From Granulicella tundricola MP5ACTX9 (GTDB lineage Bacteria; Acidobacteriota; Terriglobia; Terriglobales; Acidobacteriaceae): a stretch of 64,000 nucleotides of DNA. A program made the position numbers and the translations under genes. The notes under the pieces are model-generated. The model was given only the letters and a program-made list of their open reading frames with translations. It did no database searches and had not been told where the DNA came from. Location of the stretch: positions 1,922,001 to 1,986,000 of the forward strand of contig NC_015064.1 in the NCBI RefSeq assembly GCF_000178975.2. The letters are read 5' to 3'. Positions 36,744 through 46,341 of the stretch are shown here, in pieces (position 1 is the stretch's first letter; each line of letters starts with the position of its first letter).

Positions 36744-37999
36744 TGACGGGGAGTGGGACGGCTTTGGCGCAGCATCGGATTGCCCGGCTGGCTTCACAGC
36801 GGTTGGTGCATCGGGCGTTTCACTGGCTGCATCTGCATCAGCCGCAGTTGAGGATGTGGCAGATGGCGATGCTGGCGATTCCGGCTCCGCCGTTTGGGGA
36901 AGAGGCGAGGGCGCTTTGGTTTTTGGAACGGTTCCGGGAGTTGGGGCTAGGGAATGTTCATCTGGATGAGGAGGGGAATGCGCTGGGGGAGTTGGGTGGC
37001 GGGGAAAGGAGACCCACCCTAAGCGATGAGGCCGCTGAGGGTGGGGCACACGGGTCATTCATTTTGGTTTCGGCGCATCTGGATACGGTGTTTCCGGCTG
37101 GGACGGATACGACTCCAACGGAGGATGGGGCGAGGATTCTGGGGCCTGGGAGTTGCGATAACGCGGCCGGGTTGAGTGGGATGCTGGGGCTCATTGCGGC
37201 TTTGAAGTTCGCGGGGATAGAGCCGGAGGTGCCGATCCTGTTTGCGGCAAATGTGGGTGAGGAGGGTGAGGGCGATCTGAGGGGGATGCATCATCTGTTC
37301 GAGCGCGGGGAGTATTCGGGACGGATCAGGGCGGCGGTGGCGCTGGAGGGGTCGGGGACGGCTACGGCGGTGGACCGGGGGCTGGGGAGCCGGAGGTTTC
37401 GGGTGACGGTGACGGGGCCTGGGGGGCACTCGTGGACGGATGCGGGGGCGCCGAATCCGATTTTGCTGCTGGCGCGGGGGCTGGTGGAGCTGGCGGACCG
37501 GGTCTCCGGGGCGGGGGCGGAGGCGCGGACGACTTTGAGTGCGGGGCAGATTGGCGGGGGGACCTCGATCAACTCGATTCCGGAGACCGCGAGTGTGTTG
37601 CTGGATCTGCGGTCGACCGATCCGTTTGAGCTGCAGCGGCATGAACTGGAGATTCATCGGACGTTTGAGCTGATCGTGGGGCGGAGTGGCGGGGGTGCGA
37701 AGCTTGCGATCGAGGTGATTGGGAGCCGGCCGGCGGCGGCGCTGGCGGCGGATGCGGGGATTCTGCAGACGCTGAAGGCGGTGGATCGGCACCTGGGGCT
37801 GAGGACGGAGATGCGGCTGGGGTCGACCGATGCGAACGTACCGCTGGCGATGGGGATTCCGGCGCTGGCGATGGCGGCGGGCGGGACGGGGGGCGGGATC
37901 CATACGCTGGCGGAGTGGTACGACCCGACCGGGCGGGAGACGGCGCTGCGGAGATTGCTTCTGGTGATTTTGGATCTGGTGGGTGTGGGGGGCGGGTAG
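36743..37999 (+). CDS. M20-family metallopeptidase with an in-frame repeat insertion
   Basis: Zinc peptidase or deacylase of the M20 family, 418 residues, no signal peptide. Metal-binding landmarks are SAHLDTVFP, GPGSCDNAAGLSG and NVGEEGEGDLRG; the dimerisation lid is around VTGPGGHSWTDAGAPNP and the last motif is GGGIHTLAEWYDP. Just before SAHLD, residues about 91-103 are encoded by a REP-like palindrome (37013-37050), adding roughly 13-17 residues (RRPTLSDEAAEGGAH) in a surface loop before the first ligand strand without breaking the frame. Start is ATG overlapping the truA stop by one base, so the genes are coupled. Confidence 0.88.
   Translation: MTGSGTALAQHRIARLASQRLVHRAFHWLHLHQPQLRMWQMAMLAIPAPPFGEEARALWFLERFRELGLGNVHLDEEGNALGELGGGERRPTLSDEAAEGGAHGSFILVSAHLDTVFPAGTDTTPTEDGARILGPGSCDNAAGLSGMLGLIAALKFAGIEPEVPILFAANVGEEGEGDLRGMHHLFERGEYSGRIRAAVALEGSGTATAVDRGLGSRRFRVTVTGPGGHSWTDAGAPNPILLLARGLVELADRVSGAGAEARTTLSAGQIGGGTSINSIPETASVLLDLRSTDPFELQRHELEIHRTFELIVGRSGGGAKLAIEVIGSRPAAALAADAGILQTLKAVDRHLGLRTEMRLGSTDANVPLAMGIPALAMAAGGTGGGIHTLAEWYDPTGRETALRRLLLVILDLVGVGGG
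37013..37050. repeat. REP-like palindrome inside the M20 peptidase gene
   Basis: CCCACCCT at 37013-37020 pairs with AGGGTGGG at 37038-37045, with inner AGCG/CGCT arms around the loop ATGAGGC, then GCACACG. It aligns almost base for base with the intergenic copy at 57901-57942. Confidence 0.75.
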
Positions 38000-38034
38000 G
38001 AATTGTGGCGGCGATGGAGTTTGAGTTAAAAGCA

Positions 38035-38062
38035 GAAGCCCTGCTCTTTCGAGCGGGGCTTC
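38035..38062. terminator. Hairpin between M20 gene and desaturase gene
   Basis: GAAGCCC-t-GCTC, loop TTTC, GAGC-g-GGGCTTC. It lies in the 77-bp gap between convergent genes. On the minus strand the stem is followed by TGCTTTTAAC, a short T-run, so it best serves the desaturase gene. Confidence 0.7.
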
Positions 38063-38076
38063 CTGGGTTGCGAGGG

Positions 38077-39162
38077 TTAGTTGACGCCGGCTGGCTTGGG
38101 GTTCTCCCAGTCGAACTTGGCGATCTGAACTTTCTTGGCCAGGCCGATCTTGGAGAGGATCCAGATGCAGTAGTAGTTGATGTCGAACTCGTACCAGGCG
38201 AGGCCGTGACGGGCGCTGACGGGGTGGGCGTGGTGGTTGTTGTGCCAGCCTTCGCCGCCGGTGAGGATGGCGACCCACCAGTTGTTGCGGGAGTCGTCAC
38301 GGGTGTCAAAGCGGCGTGCGCCATAGAGGTGAGTGGCGGAGTTGACGAACCAGGTTGCGTGGAGGCCGACGACGACGCGGAGCATGGTTCCCCAGAGCAT
38401 CATGCCGACCGCGCCGATGACGCGGTGGCCGGGTGCAGCGAGGAAGGCTCCGAGAGCGAGCTGAGCAACGCCGGTGGCGGTGAGCAAGACCCAGTGGTAC
38501 TTGGACAGGAGGACGTGAACCTTATCCTTGGTGAGGTCAGGGGCGTAACGGCCGAGGAGCGCGGTCTCAGAGTGCATGGCGCGGCCGGAGAGGATCCAGC
38601 CCGCGTGGGACCAGAAGGTACCGTCTACGGGGGTGTGGGGATCGCCTTCCTGATCCGAGTTCTGGTGGTGGACGCGGTGGGTGGCGACCCAGAAGATGGG
38701 TCCGCCCTCAAGGGCCATGGTGCCGCAGGCGGTGACGAAGTACTCAACCCATTTGGGGGTGCGGAAGCCGCGGTGCGTGAGCAGGCGGTGATAGGCGACG
38801 CCGATGCCTACGTTGATGGCCAGGAAGTACATGACGAAGAAGACGCTGACGTTCTTCCAGGACCAGAAGATGGGGAGAAGAGCGACGAGAGCGAAGACGT
38901 GGAAGGCACCCATGGCGATGGTGGTGATCCAGTTGATGCGGCCCTGCTGGTGCTCGCGGCCGAGGCGGAGGTCCTGCTTGACCTGCGCGCGGACTTTGTC
39001 TGCTGCCATGGCGGGCTTGGCGTTGGACATGTCCTGGATCTGGGCTTCGAGGGCGGCTTCGTTGGCTTCGCCGGTCTCGATGGCCTGGGCCTGGAACTCG
39101 GCGTAGCTGCCGGGCTTGGTGCTGGTCGCTTCGGATTCCGGAGTGAGTGTGGCTGGGGTCAT
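38077..39162 (-). CDS. Acyl-CoA/acyl-lipid delta-9 fatty acid desaturase
   Basis: Membrane di-iron desaturase that introduces a double bond into saturated acyl chains. The three His boxes are present: HRLLTH, HRVHH and HNNHH (in GGEGWHNNHHAHP), together with four hydrophobic helices. A hydrophilic N-terminal extension of about 75 residues (Ala/Glu/Gln-rich, MTPATLTPESEATSTK onward) precedes the first helix and is longer than usual. AAGGAGA lies 8 bp before the ATG. Monocistronic. It likely adjusts membrane fluidity. Confidence 0.93.
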   Translation of the reverse strand: MTPATLTPESEATSTKPGSYAEFQAQAIETGEANEAALEAQIQDMSNAKPAMAADKVRAQVKQDLRLGREHQQGRINWITTIAMGAFHVFALVALLPIFWSWKNVSVFFVMYFLAINVGIGVAYHRLLTHRGFRTPKWVEYFVTACGTMALEGGPIFWVATHRVHHQNSDQEGDPHTPVDGTFWSHAGWILSGRAMHSETALLGRYAPDLTKDKVHVLLSKYHWVLLTATGVAQLALGAFLAAPGHRVIGAVGMMLWGTMLRVVVGLHATWFVNSATHLYGARRFDTRDDSRNNWWVAILTGGEGWHNNHHAHPVSARHGLAWYEFDINYYCIWILSKIGLAKKVQIAKFDWENPKPAGVN

Positions 39163-39400
39163 GGGTCCTGATTCTCCTTGCTATGTTGCGTGCTGAGTGT
39201 TGCGCCTGACTTCTTCTATCGACAACGCTACACGGGTCTGGAGGAGGGCGTTGTAAGACTTTTGTAATGGCTCAAATGCTTGTGTTTATTGGGGTTCTGG
39301 AGGCTTTTTCGTAACACCTTTGGGGGATGTTTCGGGTGGGTTTCTAGAAGTTGACGGGCTGCTAGTATGCTGACCGAGACGAGAAAGTGAGTGAAGCCTG

Positions 39401-40291
39401 ATGACGATAACGAGTGATTTCGAGTTCAAGCCATTTTTGATGGAGCCTACGTTTGCCGAGCGGGTGTGGGGGAAGCTCGACCTGAAGCCGTGGTATGAGG
39501 AAACGGGGTTCAAGACGGCTGTGGGAGAAGCCTGGTTGACCTCGCCCGCGGGGAAGATTTTGACGGGGGAGTTGAAGGGCAAGACGCTGGCGGAGGTTGC
39601 GCCTGATTTTTCTCTGCTGGTGAAGATGTTGTTTCCAGCGGACAAGCTTTCCGTGCAGGTGCATCCCGATGACGAGCAGGCGCAGGCCCTGGGGATGCCG
39701 AGGGGCAAGACGGAGTGCTGGTATGTGCTGGAGGCTGTGCCGGGGGCTGAGGTGGCTTGCGGGTTGAAGTCCGGGGTGGGTGTGGAAGATGTGCGGAAGG
39801 CGATCGCGGACGGGAGCCTGGAGGGTCTGCTGGAGATGGTGCCGGTGTCCGTGGGGGACATGGTGTTTGTGGATGCGGGGACGGTGCATGCGATCGGGGC
39901 GGGGGTGACGTTGCTTGAAGTGCAGCAGACCTCAGACACGACTTACAGACTTTATGACTATGGGCGGCCGAGAGAGTTGCACCTGGAGCAGGGGCTCGCC
40001 GTGGTGAAGACGGAGACGAAGGCGGGGAAGATTGAGCCGGAGGAGATGGATGGATTCACACGGCTGATCGAGACGAAGTATTTTGTGGTGGATCGGTTCG
40101 ACCTGCCTGCGGGGACGGCGATGGAGATGCCGATGGATGGGGTCGGGTGTGTGGTTGGGATCGTGGGCAGTGGGGCGGTGAATGAGGTGCGGTTTGGAGT
40201 GGGGCAGGCGGTGGTGGTGCCGGACAGCTCGGTGACGATGACCACGCAGCATGGGGCTAGTTTTCTGCGGTGCTATGAGCCTGCGGAGTGA
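39401..40291 (+). CDS. manA: Mannose-6-phosphate isomerase, class I
   Basis: Zinc enzyme interconverting mannose 6-phosphate and fructose 6-phosphate. At 296 residues it is the short form, like the Bacillus enzymes, lacking the long C-terminal domain of the enterobacterial protein. Zinc-ligand regions visible are LSVQVHPDDEQAQ, GKTECWYVLEA and DAGTVHAIGAGV, followed by EVQQTSDTTYRLYDYGR. The C-terminal cupin strand region is complete. The gap of 81 bp to ackA and the shared orientation allow cotranscription. The preceding 39163-39400 shows no clear promoter. Confidence 0.92.
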   Translation: MTITSDFEFKPFLMEPTFAERVWGKLDLKPWYEETGFKTAVGEAWLTSPAGKILTGELKGKTLAEVAPDFSLLVKMLFPADKLSVQVHPDDEQAQALGMPRGKTECWYVLEAVPGAEVACGLKSGVGVEDVRKAIADGSLEGLLEMVPVSVGDMVFVDAGTVHAIGAGVTLLEVQQTSDTTYRLYDYGRPRELHLEQGLAVVKTETKAGKIEPEEMDGFTRLIETKYFVVDRFDLPAGTAMEMPMDGVGCVVGIVGSGAVNEVRFGVGQAVVVPDSSVTMTTQHGASFLRCYEPAE

Positions 40292-40372
40292 GGGCTGGTT
40301 CCCCCGTATGGATTGAAAGCAACGTGCGTTGCAAGTCGACCCATCCCTATCCTGCATCTGACGAGGGAGACC

Positions 40373-41488
40373 ATGCTGATACTCGTCTTGAACAGTGGCT
40401 CGTCGTCGTTGAAGTTTTCGGTCTTCGACTCTGAACGGTCGGACGAACCGATTCTGCAGGGGGAGCTCCACGGGCCTGCCCTCGACTGTGTGGATCAGGT
40501 GTTCACGCGGGTAGCCGATCTCACGCTTGATGCGATCGGTTATCGGGTCGTCCACCCCGGGCCGAAACTGGACCGTCATCAGCGCATTACCCCAGAGGTG
40601 CTGCAGGCGCTGGACGCAGCCTCCGGCTTCGCTCCGCTGCATGACCCGGAGGCGGTTTCGATCATCCGCGGCGGCCTGGCTCGGTATCCGCAACTGCCGC
40701 ACTTCGCCTGCTTCGACACGATCTTTCACCAGACGATGCCTACGGAGGCCAACACCTACCCCATCCCCAAGAGCTACCGGGATGCGGGGGTTCGACGCTA
40801 CGGCTTCCATGGGCTGGCGTGCGAATCGGTCGTCAATCAGCTTCAGCAAACTGGGGTGCCAAAGCGCCTCATCATCGCCCATCTGGGCAGCGGCTGCAGC
40901 GTCACTGCCGTGGTCGAGGGGAGGTCCATCGACACCAGCATGGGGCTCACGCCTACGGGTGGAGTCGTCATGGGCACACGCCCCGGCGACCTGGACCCGG
41001 ACCTCATCCTTCACTTGATCCGGCAGGTAGGGGGCGATGTTGAGAAAGTCGAGAAGGACCTGAACCACGCGAGCGGTCTGGCGGCCCTGAGTGGGCTGCC
41101 CAACGATATGAAGGCGATCAGGAAGGCTGCACAGGCTGGAAACGGCGATGCTGTTCTTGCTTTGAAGGTATTCACGCGCAGTGTTCGTAAGTCCATCGGC
41201 GCATACTCATGGTTGATGGGCGGCGTGGATGCGATCGCTTTCTCCGGCGGAATTGGAGAACATGATGCGGCTAGCCGCGAAGAGATCCTGGTCGAGCTCG
41301 CCGAGCAGGGCATTGAGATTGATTCTGCGTTGAACAACGCGGAACAGAATGGCATGAGACGGGTGAACGCACCTGGCTCGAATACCGGCATCTTTATCGT
41401 GCCGGCTCAGGAAGACCTCATGATCGCGAATCATGTGAAAAGAATGATGATTGAGGAGACTTATGACGACGACAGGCGCTTCTGCTGA
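40373..41488 (+). CDS. ackA: Acetate kinase
   Basis: Transfers phosphate from acetyl phosphate to ADP, giving acetate and ATP. The 371-residue protein has the start [29 protein letters not shown] with the catalytic His region, [28 protein letters not shown] and the last motif FSGGIGEHD. It is slightly shorter than the usual 395-410 residues. ATG 40373 follows GAGGGAG by 4 bp; a longer frame to 40313 is not supported. Its last 26 bp overlap the phosphoketolase start, so the two are coupled and metabolically consecutive. Confidence 0.95.
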   Translation: MLILVLNSGSSSLKFSVFDSERSDEPILQGELHGPALDCVDQVFTRVADLTLDAIGYRVVHPGPKLDRHQRITPEVLQALDAASGFAPLHDPEAVSIIRGGLARYPQLPHFACFDTIFHQTMPTEANTYPIPKSYRDAGVRRYGFHGLACESVVNQLQQTGVPKRLIIAHLGSGCSVTAVVEGRSIDTSMGLTPTGGVVMGTRPGDLDPDLILHLIRQVGGDVEKVEKDLNHASGLAALSGLPNDMKAIRKAAQAGNGDAVLALKVFTRSVRKSIGAYSWLMGGVDAIAFSGGIGEHDAASREEILVELAEQGIEIDSALNNAEQNGMRRVNAPGSNTGIFIVPAQEDLMIANHVKRMMIEETYDDDRRFC

Positions 41489-43877
41489 ACTGAGTGTTTC
41501 ACCCGCAACCGCAGAAGAACTTCGCAAGATGGACGCCTACTGGCGCGCTTGCAACTATCTCTGCGTGGGCATGCTATACCTGCTGGAAAACCCTCTGCTG
41601 CGGGAGCCGCTGAAGGCGGAGCACATCAAGAATCGCCTGCTCGGACACTGGGGGTCTGACCCGGGACAGACCTTTACCTGGGTGCATCTGAACCGGCTGA
41701 TCAAGAAGTACGACCTGGACATGATTTACATTGCGGGGCCGGGGCACGGCGCGCCGGCGACACTTTCAAACAGCTACCTTGAAGGTGTGTACTCCGAGGT
41801 CTATCCGGAGAAGAGTGAAGACGTTGCGGGGCTGCAGCGATTCTTCAAGCAGTTCTCCTTTCCCGGCGGAATTGGGAGTCACTGTACGCCGGAGACGCCG
41901 GGTTCGATTCATGAAGGCGGCGAGTTGGGTTACAGCCTCTCGCATGGATTTGGAGCGGCGTTCGATAATCCGGATCTTATTGTGACGGTGGTTGTTGGAG
42001 ATGGCGAGGCAGAGACTGGTCCACTGGCTACCTCGTGGCACGCCAACAAGTTTCTCAATCCGAAGACGGATGGGGCTGTTCTTCCGATTCTTCACCTGAA
42101 CGGTTACAAGATCGCCAATCCGACGATCCTCGCTCGGATTTCTCCTGAAGAGTTGGAGAGTCTGTTCCGCGGCTATGGGTGGACGCCTTATGTCGTTGAA
42201 GGCGACGACCCGGCTAAGATGCATGTGCTGATGGCCGAGGTTCTCGAAAAGTGTGTGACGGAGATCCGTGATATTCAGGCCAAGGCTCGTGCCGAGGGCG
42301 CTACGGTTGTGCGTCCGAGATGGCCCATGATCATCCTGCGGACACCCAAGGGCTGGACGTGTCCGAAGGAGTTGGATGGGCACAAGCTGGAGGGCTCGTG
42401 GAGAGCGCATCAGATGCCGATCATGGACCCGAAGACTAATCCGGACCACCTCAAGCTGGTTGAGAGCTGGATGAGGAGTTACAAGCCGGAGGAGCTGTTT
42501 GATGAGTCTGGCAAACTGATCCCGGAGTTGAGGGAGATGGCTCCTTCAGGGACGCGGCGCATCAGCGGCAATCCTCATGCGAACGGTGGCGAACTCCGCA
42601 AGCCGCTGGACCTGCCGCGATTCCAGGACTATGGGCTGAAGGTCGAGGAGCCGGGGCAGACGGAGGTCAGTTCGACCGATACGCTGGGACACTTTCTGCG
42701 CGATGTGGTTCGGAAGAACATGACGAGCTTCCGGGTGTTTGGACCTGATGAAACTGCGTCCAATAAGCTCGATGCGATCTATGAGGCGAGCGGGAAGCGT
42801 TGGCTCGCGGAGATGGAGGCGAGCGATGCAGACGGAGGCAATCTCTCGATCGACGGACGTGTGATGGAGATGCTGAGCGAGCATACGCTGGAAGGATGGT
42901 TCGAAGGTTATGTTCTGACCGGCCGGCATGGCTTCTTCTCAAGCTATGAGGCGTTCGTGCATATCATCGACTCGATGTTCAACCAGCATGCAAAGTGGCT
43001 GGAGAAGAGCAAGCTGGAGCTTCGTTGGCGTGCGCCTATCTCTTCGATCAACTTGCTGATTACGTCGCTCGTCTGGCGGCAGGATCACAATGGGTTTACG
43101 CATCAGGACCCGGGATTTCTCGATGTCGTGACGAATAAGAGCCCGGAGGTTACACGGATCTATCTTCCACCTGATGCGAACTGTCTGCTGAGTGTGGCGG
43201 ATCATTGCTTGCGGAGTGTGGACTATATCAATGTGATCGTTGCTGACAAGGCGCCGCATCTGCAGTACCTCAATATGGATGAGGCGGTGAAGCACTGTAC
43301 GAAGGGGATCGGCATATGGGACTTTGCGAGCAGTGACGCTGGAGCCGATCCGGATGTCATCCTCGCGTGTGCCGGCGACATTCCTACCTCAGAGGCTCTG
43401 GCGGCTGTGGCGATTCTACGGGAGCGCTGCCCGGAGCTGAAGATCAGGTTTATCAATGTGGTCGATCTCTTCCGGCTGATGCCGGAACATGCGCATCCGC
43501 ATGGTTTGTCTGATCAGGAGTTCGATGGACTCTTCACCACGGATAAGCCGGTGATCTTCAACTTCCACGCTTATCCGTCGCTGATTCACAAGCTGACGTA
43601 CAAGCGGAAGAACCACGCCAACTTCCATGTGCGCGGTTATAAGGAGAAGGGCAACATCAATACGCCGCTGGAGCTTGCAATCCTGAACCAGGTTGATCGC
43701 TTCAATCTTGCGATTGATGTGATCGATCGTGTGCCGGGGCTGATGACGACTGCTGCCCATACCCGGGAGTGGTTGAAGGATGAGATCACCGATTCCGTCA
43801 ACTACGCGCATGAGAATGGAATCGACCGGCCGGAGATCCGTAACTGGAAATGGCCGGCCGGATCGGACAAGAGCTAG
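41463..43877 (+). CDS. xfp: Xylulose-5-phosphate/fructose-6-phosphate phosphoketolase
   Basis: Thiamine-diphosphate enzyme splitting xylulose 5-phosphate (and often fructose 6-phosphate) with phosphate into acetyl phosphate and glyceraldehyde 3-phosphate (or erythrose 4-phosphate). The 804 residues match the family length. Signatures: [36 protein letters not shown] (seen as [15 protein letters not shown]), cofactor motif [17 protein letters not shown], and [14 protein letters not shown] in the pyrimidine-binding part. ATG 41463 follows GAGGAG by 5 bp and lies inside ackA in another frame. The product acetyl phosphate is the substrate of the ackA enzyme. Confidence 0.96.
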   Translation: MTTTGASAELSVSPATAEELRKMDAYWRACNYLCVGMLYLLENPLLREPLKAEHIKNRLLGHWGSDPGQTFTWVHLNRLIKKYDLDMIYIAGPGHGAPATLSNSYLEGVYSEVYPEKSEDVAGLQRFFKQFSFPGGIGSHCTPETPGSIHEGGELGYSLSHGFGAAFDNPDLIVTVVVGDGEAETGPLATSWHANKFLNPKTDGAVLPILHLNGYKIANPTILARISPEELESLFRGYGWTPYVVEGDDPAKMHVLMAEVLEKCVTEIRDIQAKARAEGATVVRPRWPMIILRTPKGWTCPKELDGHKLEGSWRAHQMPIMDPKTNPDHLKLVESWMRSYKPEELFDESGKLIPELREMAPSGTRRISGNPHANGGELRKPLDLPRFQDYGLKVEEPGQTEVSSTDTLGHFLRDVVRKNMTSFRVFGPDETASNKLDAIYEASGKRWLAEMEASDADGGNLSIDGRVMEMLSEHTLEGWFEGYVLTGRHGFFSSYEAFVHIIDSMFNQHAKWLEKSKLELRWRAPISSINLLITSLVWRQDHNGFTHQDPGFLDVVTNKSPEVTRIYLPPDANCLLSVADHCLRSVDYINVIVADKAPHLQYLNMDEAVKHCTKGIGIWDFASSDAGADPDVILACAGDIPTSEALAAVAILRERCPELKIRFINVVDLFRLMPEHAHPHGLSDQEFDGLFTTDKPVIFNFHAYPSLIHKLTYKRKNHANFHVRGYKEKGNINTPLELAILNQVDRFNLAIDVIDRVPGLMTTAAHTREWLKDEITDSVNYAHENGIDRPEIRNWKWPAGSDKS

Positions 43878-45415
43878 GCGGAGTAGCTACGAACCCACTC
43901 CACGATGGACCTGACGGCGATTCCCGTCGGGCCCTTCGGGAGCCAGGGCTTCTGCTCCTCGTTCCAGGCACAACCGGCGATGTCCAGGTGTATCCATGGG
44001 GTATCGCCGGCAAACTCCTTCAAGAACATGGCTGCCGTGACAGCGCCTGCTGCGCGGCCGCCGGTGTTCATGATGTCGCCGATCTGGCTCTTGATCTGAT
44101 CGCGGTAGTCGTCGGTGCAGGGAAGCCGCCAGAACTTTTCTCCGGAACGAGGTACGCCGGCCATGAACTGCTCCCAGGTTGCGTCGTCGTTGGAGAAGAG
44201 TCCGACGTTCAGATAGCCGAGTGCTACGACGCATGCGCCGGTCAAGGTGGCGGCATCGATCAGATGGGTGCAGCCGAGGGTCTTGGCGTAGTGGAGACCA
44301 TCGGCGAGGACCAGGCGGCCTTCAGCGTCGGTGTTGATGATCTCGATGGTCTTGCCGCTCATGGCGGTGACGACGTCGCCGGGCTTGAAGGCTTTGCCGT
44401 CTGGCATGTTTTCTGCCGAGCAGATGACGCTGATCACCTTAAGGTTCGGTTTCAATTGGGCGATGGCGCGCATGGCTCCGATCATGGCAGCTGAACCGGC
44501 CATGTCGTACTTCATCTTCTCCATATTGTCGGCGGGCTTGATAGAGATACCGCCGGTGTCGAAGGTGATGCCCTTGCCGACGAGGCCGATCACGGGAGCA
44601 TCAGGCTCGACGGGGCCGGCCGGGGTGTAGGTCATGACGATCAGGGCGGGGGGCTCGGCTGAACCCTGTGCGACCGCGGCGAACGCGCCCATCTTCAGTT
44701 CTTCCAGTTTGGAGGTGGAGTAGACCTCGCAGGCGAGGCCGACCTCGTCGCACATCGCTTTCGTGCGGGCACCCAGAACGGTTGGCGTCAGTACATTGCC
44801 GGGCTCGTTGACGAGGTGGCGGGCGAAGTTCTGCGCCGCGGCGACGATGAGACCCTCGTCAAAGCCGGACTGAATCTCCTGCCGGGTCGACCGCTCGCCA
44901 GCCTTGACGACAACGGTAAGGGTATAGACGGAGAGATCTTTGCGATCACTGCGGTAGGTATCCCAGTCGAGTTCGGCGATCTCGGCTCCTTCCACCAGCA
45001 CCCGGGCGGTCAGGGTGCAGGGAAGCTCCTCCAGGTGCTCATCCGACAAGGCATGATCTTCCGGGAAGGCAATGCTGATTTCGCGAATGCCGCGGGGCTT
45101 CGCTGCCCGGACTGCTGCTCCGGCGGCCTTGCGAATCTCATTGACCGAGAGCGTCTTCGCCTTGCCGAGCCCGATGATCAGAAGCCGTTCCGCCTTCAGG
45201 CCTGCGGGGGCATGAAGTAGCAGGTTCTCGCCTAGATTTCCCTTGAACTCGCCTGAGGCGATGGCGCGGGCGGCCGCATTTGTTATGGGATCCGAGGTCG
45301 TGAGCAGGACTGGCAGGGGTTCAGCGTCTTTCCCAACGGCAATGTCCACAGCAAAGATGACGAGCATGGCGGTCTGGTGAGCCGCCGGTTCAGCGAAGAT
45401 GAGTTTGGTGTCCAT
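43874..45415 (-). CDS. pepA: Leucyl aminopeptidase (M17)
   Basis: Cytoplasmic dizinc aminopeptidase removing N-terminal residues from peptides. The catalytic domain carries [15 protein letters not shown], the signature [14 protein letters not shown], and [12 protein letters not shown]. The N-terminal macro-like domain covers about 1-170. ATG 45415 gives 513 residues, the usual size; an upstream frame to 45571 would overlap smpB. Its TAG stop shares a CTAG with the stop of the convergent phosphoketolase gene, leaving no room for a terminator. Cotranscribed with smpB, 28 bp upstream. Confidence 0.95.
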   Translation of the reverse strand: MDTKLIFAEPAAHQTAMLVIFAVDIAVGKDAEPLPVLLTTSDPITNAAARAIASGEFKGNLGENLLLHAPAGLKAERLLIIGLGKAKTLSVNEIRKAAGAAVRAAKPRGIREISIAFPEDHALSDEHLEELPCTLTARVLVEGAEIAELDWDTYRSDRKDLSVYTLTVVVKAGERSTRQEIQSGFDEGLIVAAAQNFARHLVNEPGNVLTPTVLGARTKAMCDEVGLACEVYSTSKLEELKMGAFAAVAQGSAEPPALIVMTYTPAGPVEPDAPVIGLVGKGITFDTGGISIKPADNMEKMKYDMAGSAAMIGAMRAIAQLKPNLKVISVICSAENMPDGKAFKPGDVVTAMSGKTIEIINTDAEGRLVLADGLHYAKTLGCTHLIDAATLTGACVVALGYLNVGLFSNDDATWEQFMAGVPRSGEKFWRLPCTDDYRDQIKSQIGDIMNTGGRAAGAVTAAMFLKEFAGDTPWIHLDIAGCAWNEEQKPWLPKGPTGIAVRSIVEWVRSYSA

Positions 45416-45443
45416 AGACCAATCGTAACGCGGAATTGGCCGA

Positions 45444-45983
45444 TTAGCGGCGCTGACTCCGAGCGATGGCAGACTTCGCTTCGCTGTCGGCTTCACGCTT
45501 TCGCTCCGTGGCGCGCTTGTCCCATTCCTGTTTGCCCTTGGCAAGAGCCAGTTCGCATTTGACGCGACCATGGCGGAAGTAGAGACGAACGGGGATCAGG
45601 GTGAATCCCTTTTGCCTTGTTGCTGCCTCCAGCTTGCGGATCTCGAGCTTGTGCAGGAGGAGCTTGCGGGTGCGGAGGGCCTCATGGTTCATGGCGTTTC
45701 CGTGGGAAAACGGCCCAATGTGGGCGTTGAGCAGGAAGCATTCTCCATCTTTAAGGAGACCGTATGCGTCCTTGAGGTTAGCCTTGCCTTCGCGGATCGA
45801 TTTGACTTCCGTCCCGCGCAGGGCGACGCCCGCCTCATATTTATCGGTGAGGAAGTAGTTGAAGCTGGCGGATCGATTGAACGAGGCATCCCGCTTGCCG
45901 GCGGCGATTGGATCGCGGTCCTTCTCCTGCACGACCGGTTTGGGTTGCTGGGCGGGAATCGTGATGGAAGCTTGGCGGGGCAT
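45444..45983 (-). CDS. smpB: SsrA-binding protein SmpB
   Basis: Binds tmRNA and delivers it to stalled ribosomes for trans-translation. The core runs from NRSASFNYFLTDKYEAGVALRGTEVKS to the basic C-terminal tail KREADSEAKSAIARSQRR, with the typical CFLLNAHIGPFSHGNAMNHE and TLIPVRLYFRHGRVK. At 179 residues it is about 20 longer than most because of an N-terminal extension rich in Gln and Pro. No tmRNA gene was seen in the window. Confidence 0.96.
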   Translation of the reverse strand: MPRQASITIPAQQPKPVVQEKDRDPIAAGKRDASFNRSASFNYFLTDKYEAGVALRGTEVKSIREGKANLKDAYGLLKDGECFLLNAHIGPFSHGNAMNHEALRTRKLLLHKLEIRKLEAATRQKGFTLIPVRLYFRHGRVKCELALAKGKQEWDKRATERKREADSEAKSAIARSQRR

Positions 45984-46229
45984 GAACTTCTTATTTTAAC
46001 ATGGAGTTCAATCTCACCCAATGCCGCCAGGCACGTCTAAACCTCAAACGCGCAAGTCTATTGCGGAATTGTATGAACCGCCGTAAGTGTTGCAGGTGCA
46101 TCGCTTACGCAAAGCCATGAGACTGCCGCTCAAGGTCCGTGGACTATGAAGCAGGTGTATTCCAACTATGAGGCTAAACGTGACACGAATGCTATACTCG
46201 CCTGAGCCAAGAGCTCTCGCACGCACAGA

Positions 46230-46281
46230 TGAAACCGGCAGTAACCCAGATTCTCTCCAAAGCCTACTGCCGAAGATTTCA
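46230..46281 (+). promoter_or_regulatory. Structured leader upstream of the secretin gene
   Basis: CGGCAGTA (46236-46243) pairs with TACTGCCG (46265-46272), enclosed by TGAAA/TTTCA, around a 21-base loop. It begins about 35 bp after a TATACT hexamer (46193-46198) and ends 60 bp before the secretin ATG, so it would be in the 5' leader. I compared it with GEMM-type c-di-GMP riboswitches and it does not match them. Confidence 0.4.
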
Positions 46282-46341
46282 GGTGGGAGTGGAGTTCGGG
46301 ATGCCAATCCGCGCCGTGCAAAGAAAGCGAACCGATCCAGC

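Noticed and set aside
46230..46281. GEMM-type c-di-GMP riboswitch ahead of the secretin gene
   Set aside because: The conserved GGCAAACC and CGCAAAGCC segments and the GNRA tetraloop with its receptor are missing. Only a hairpin is kept.
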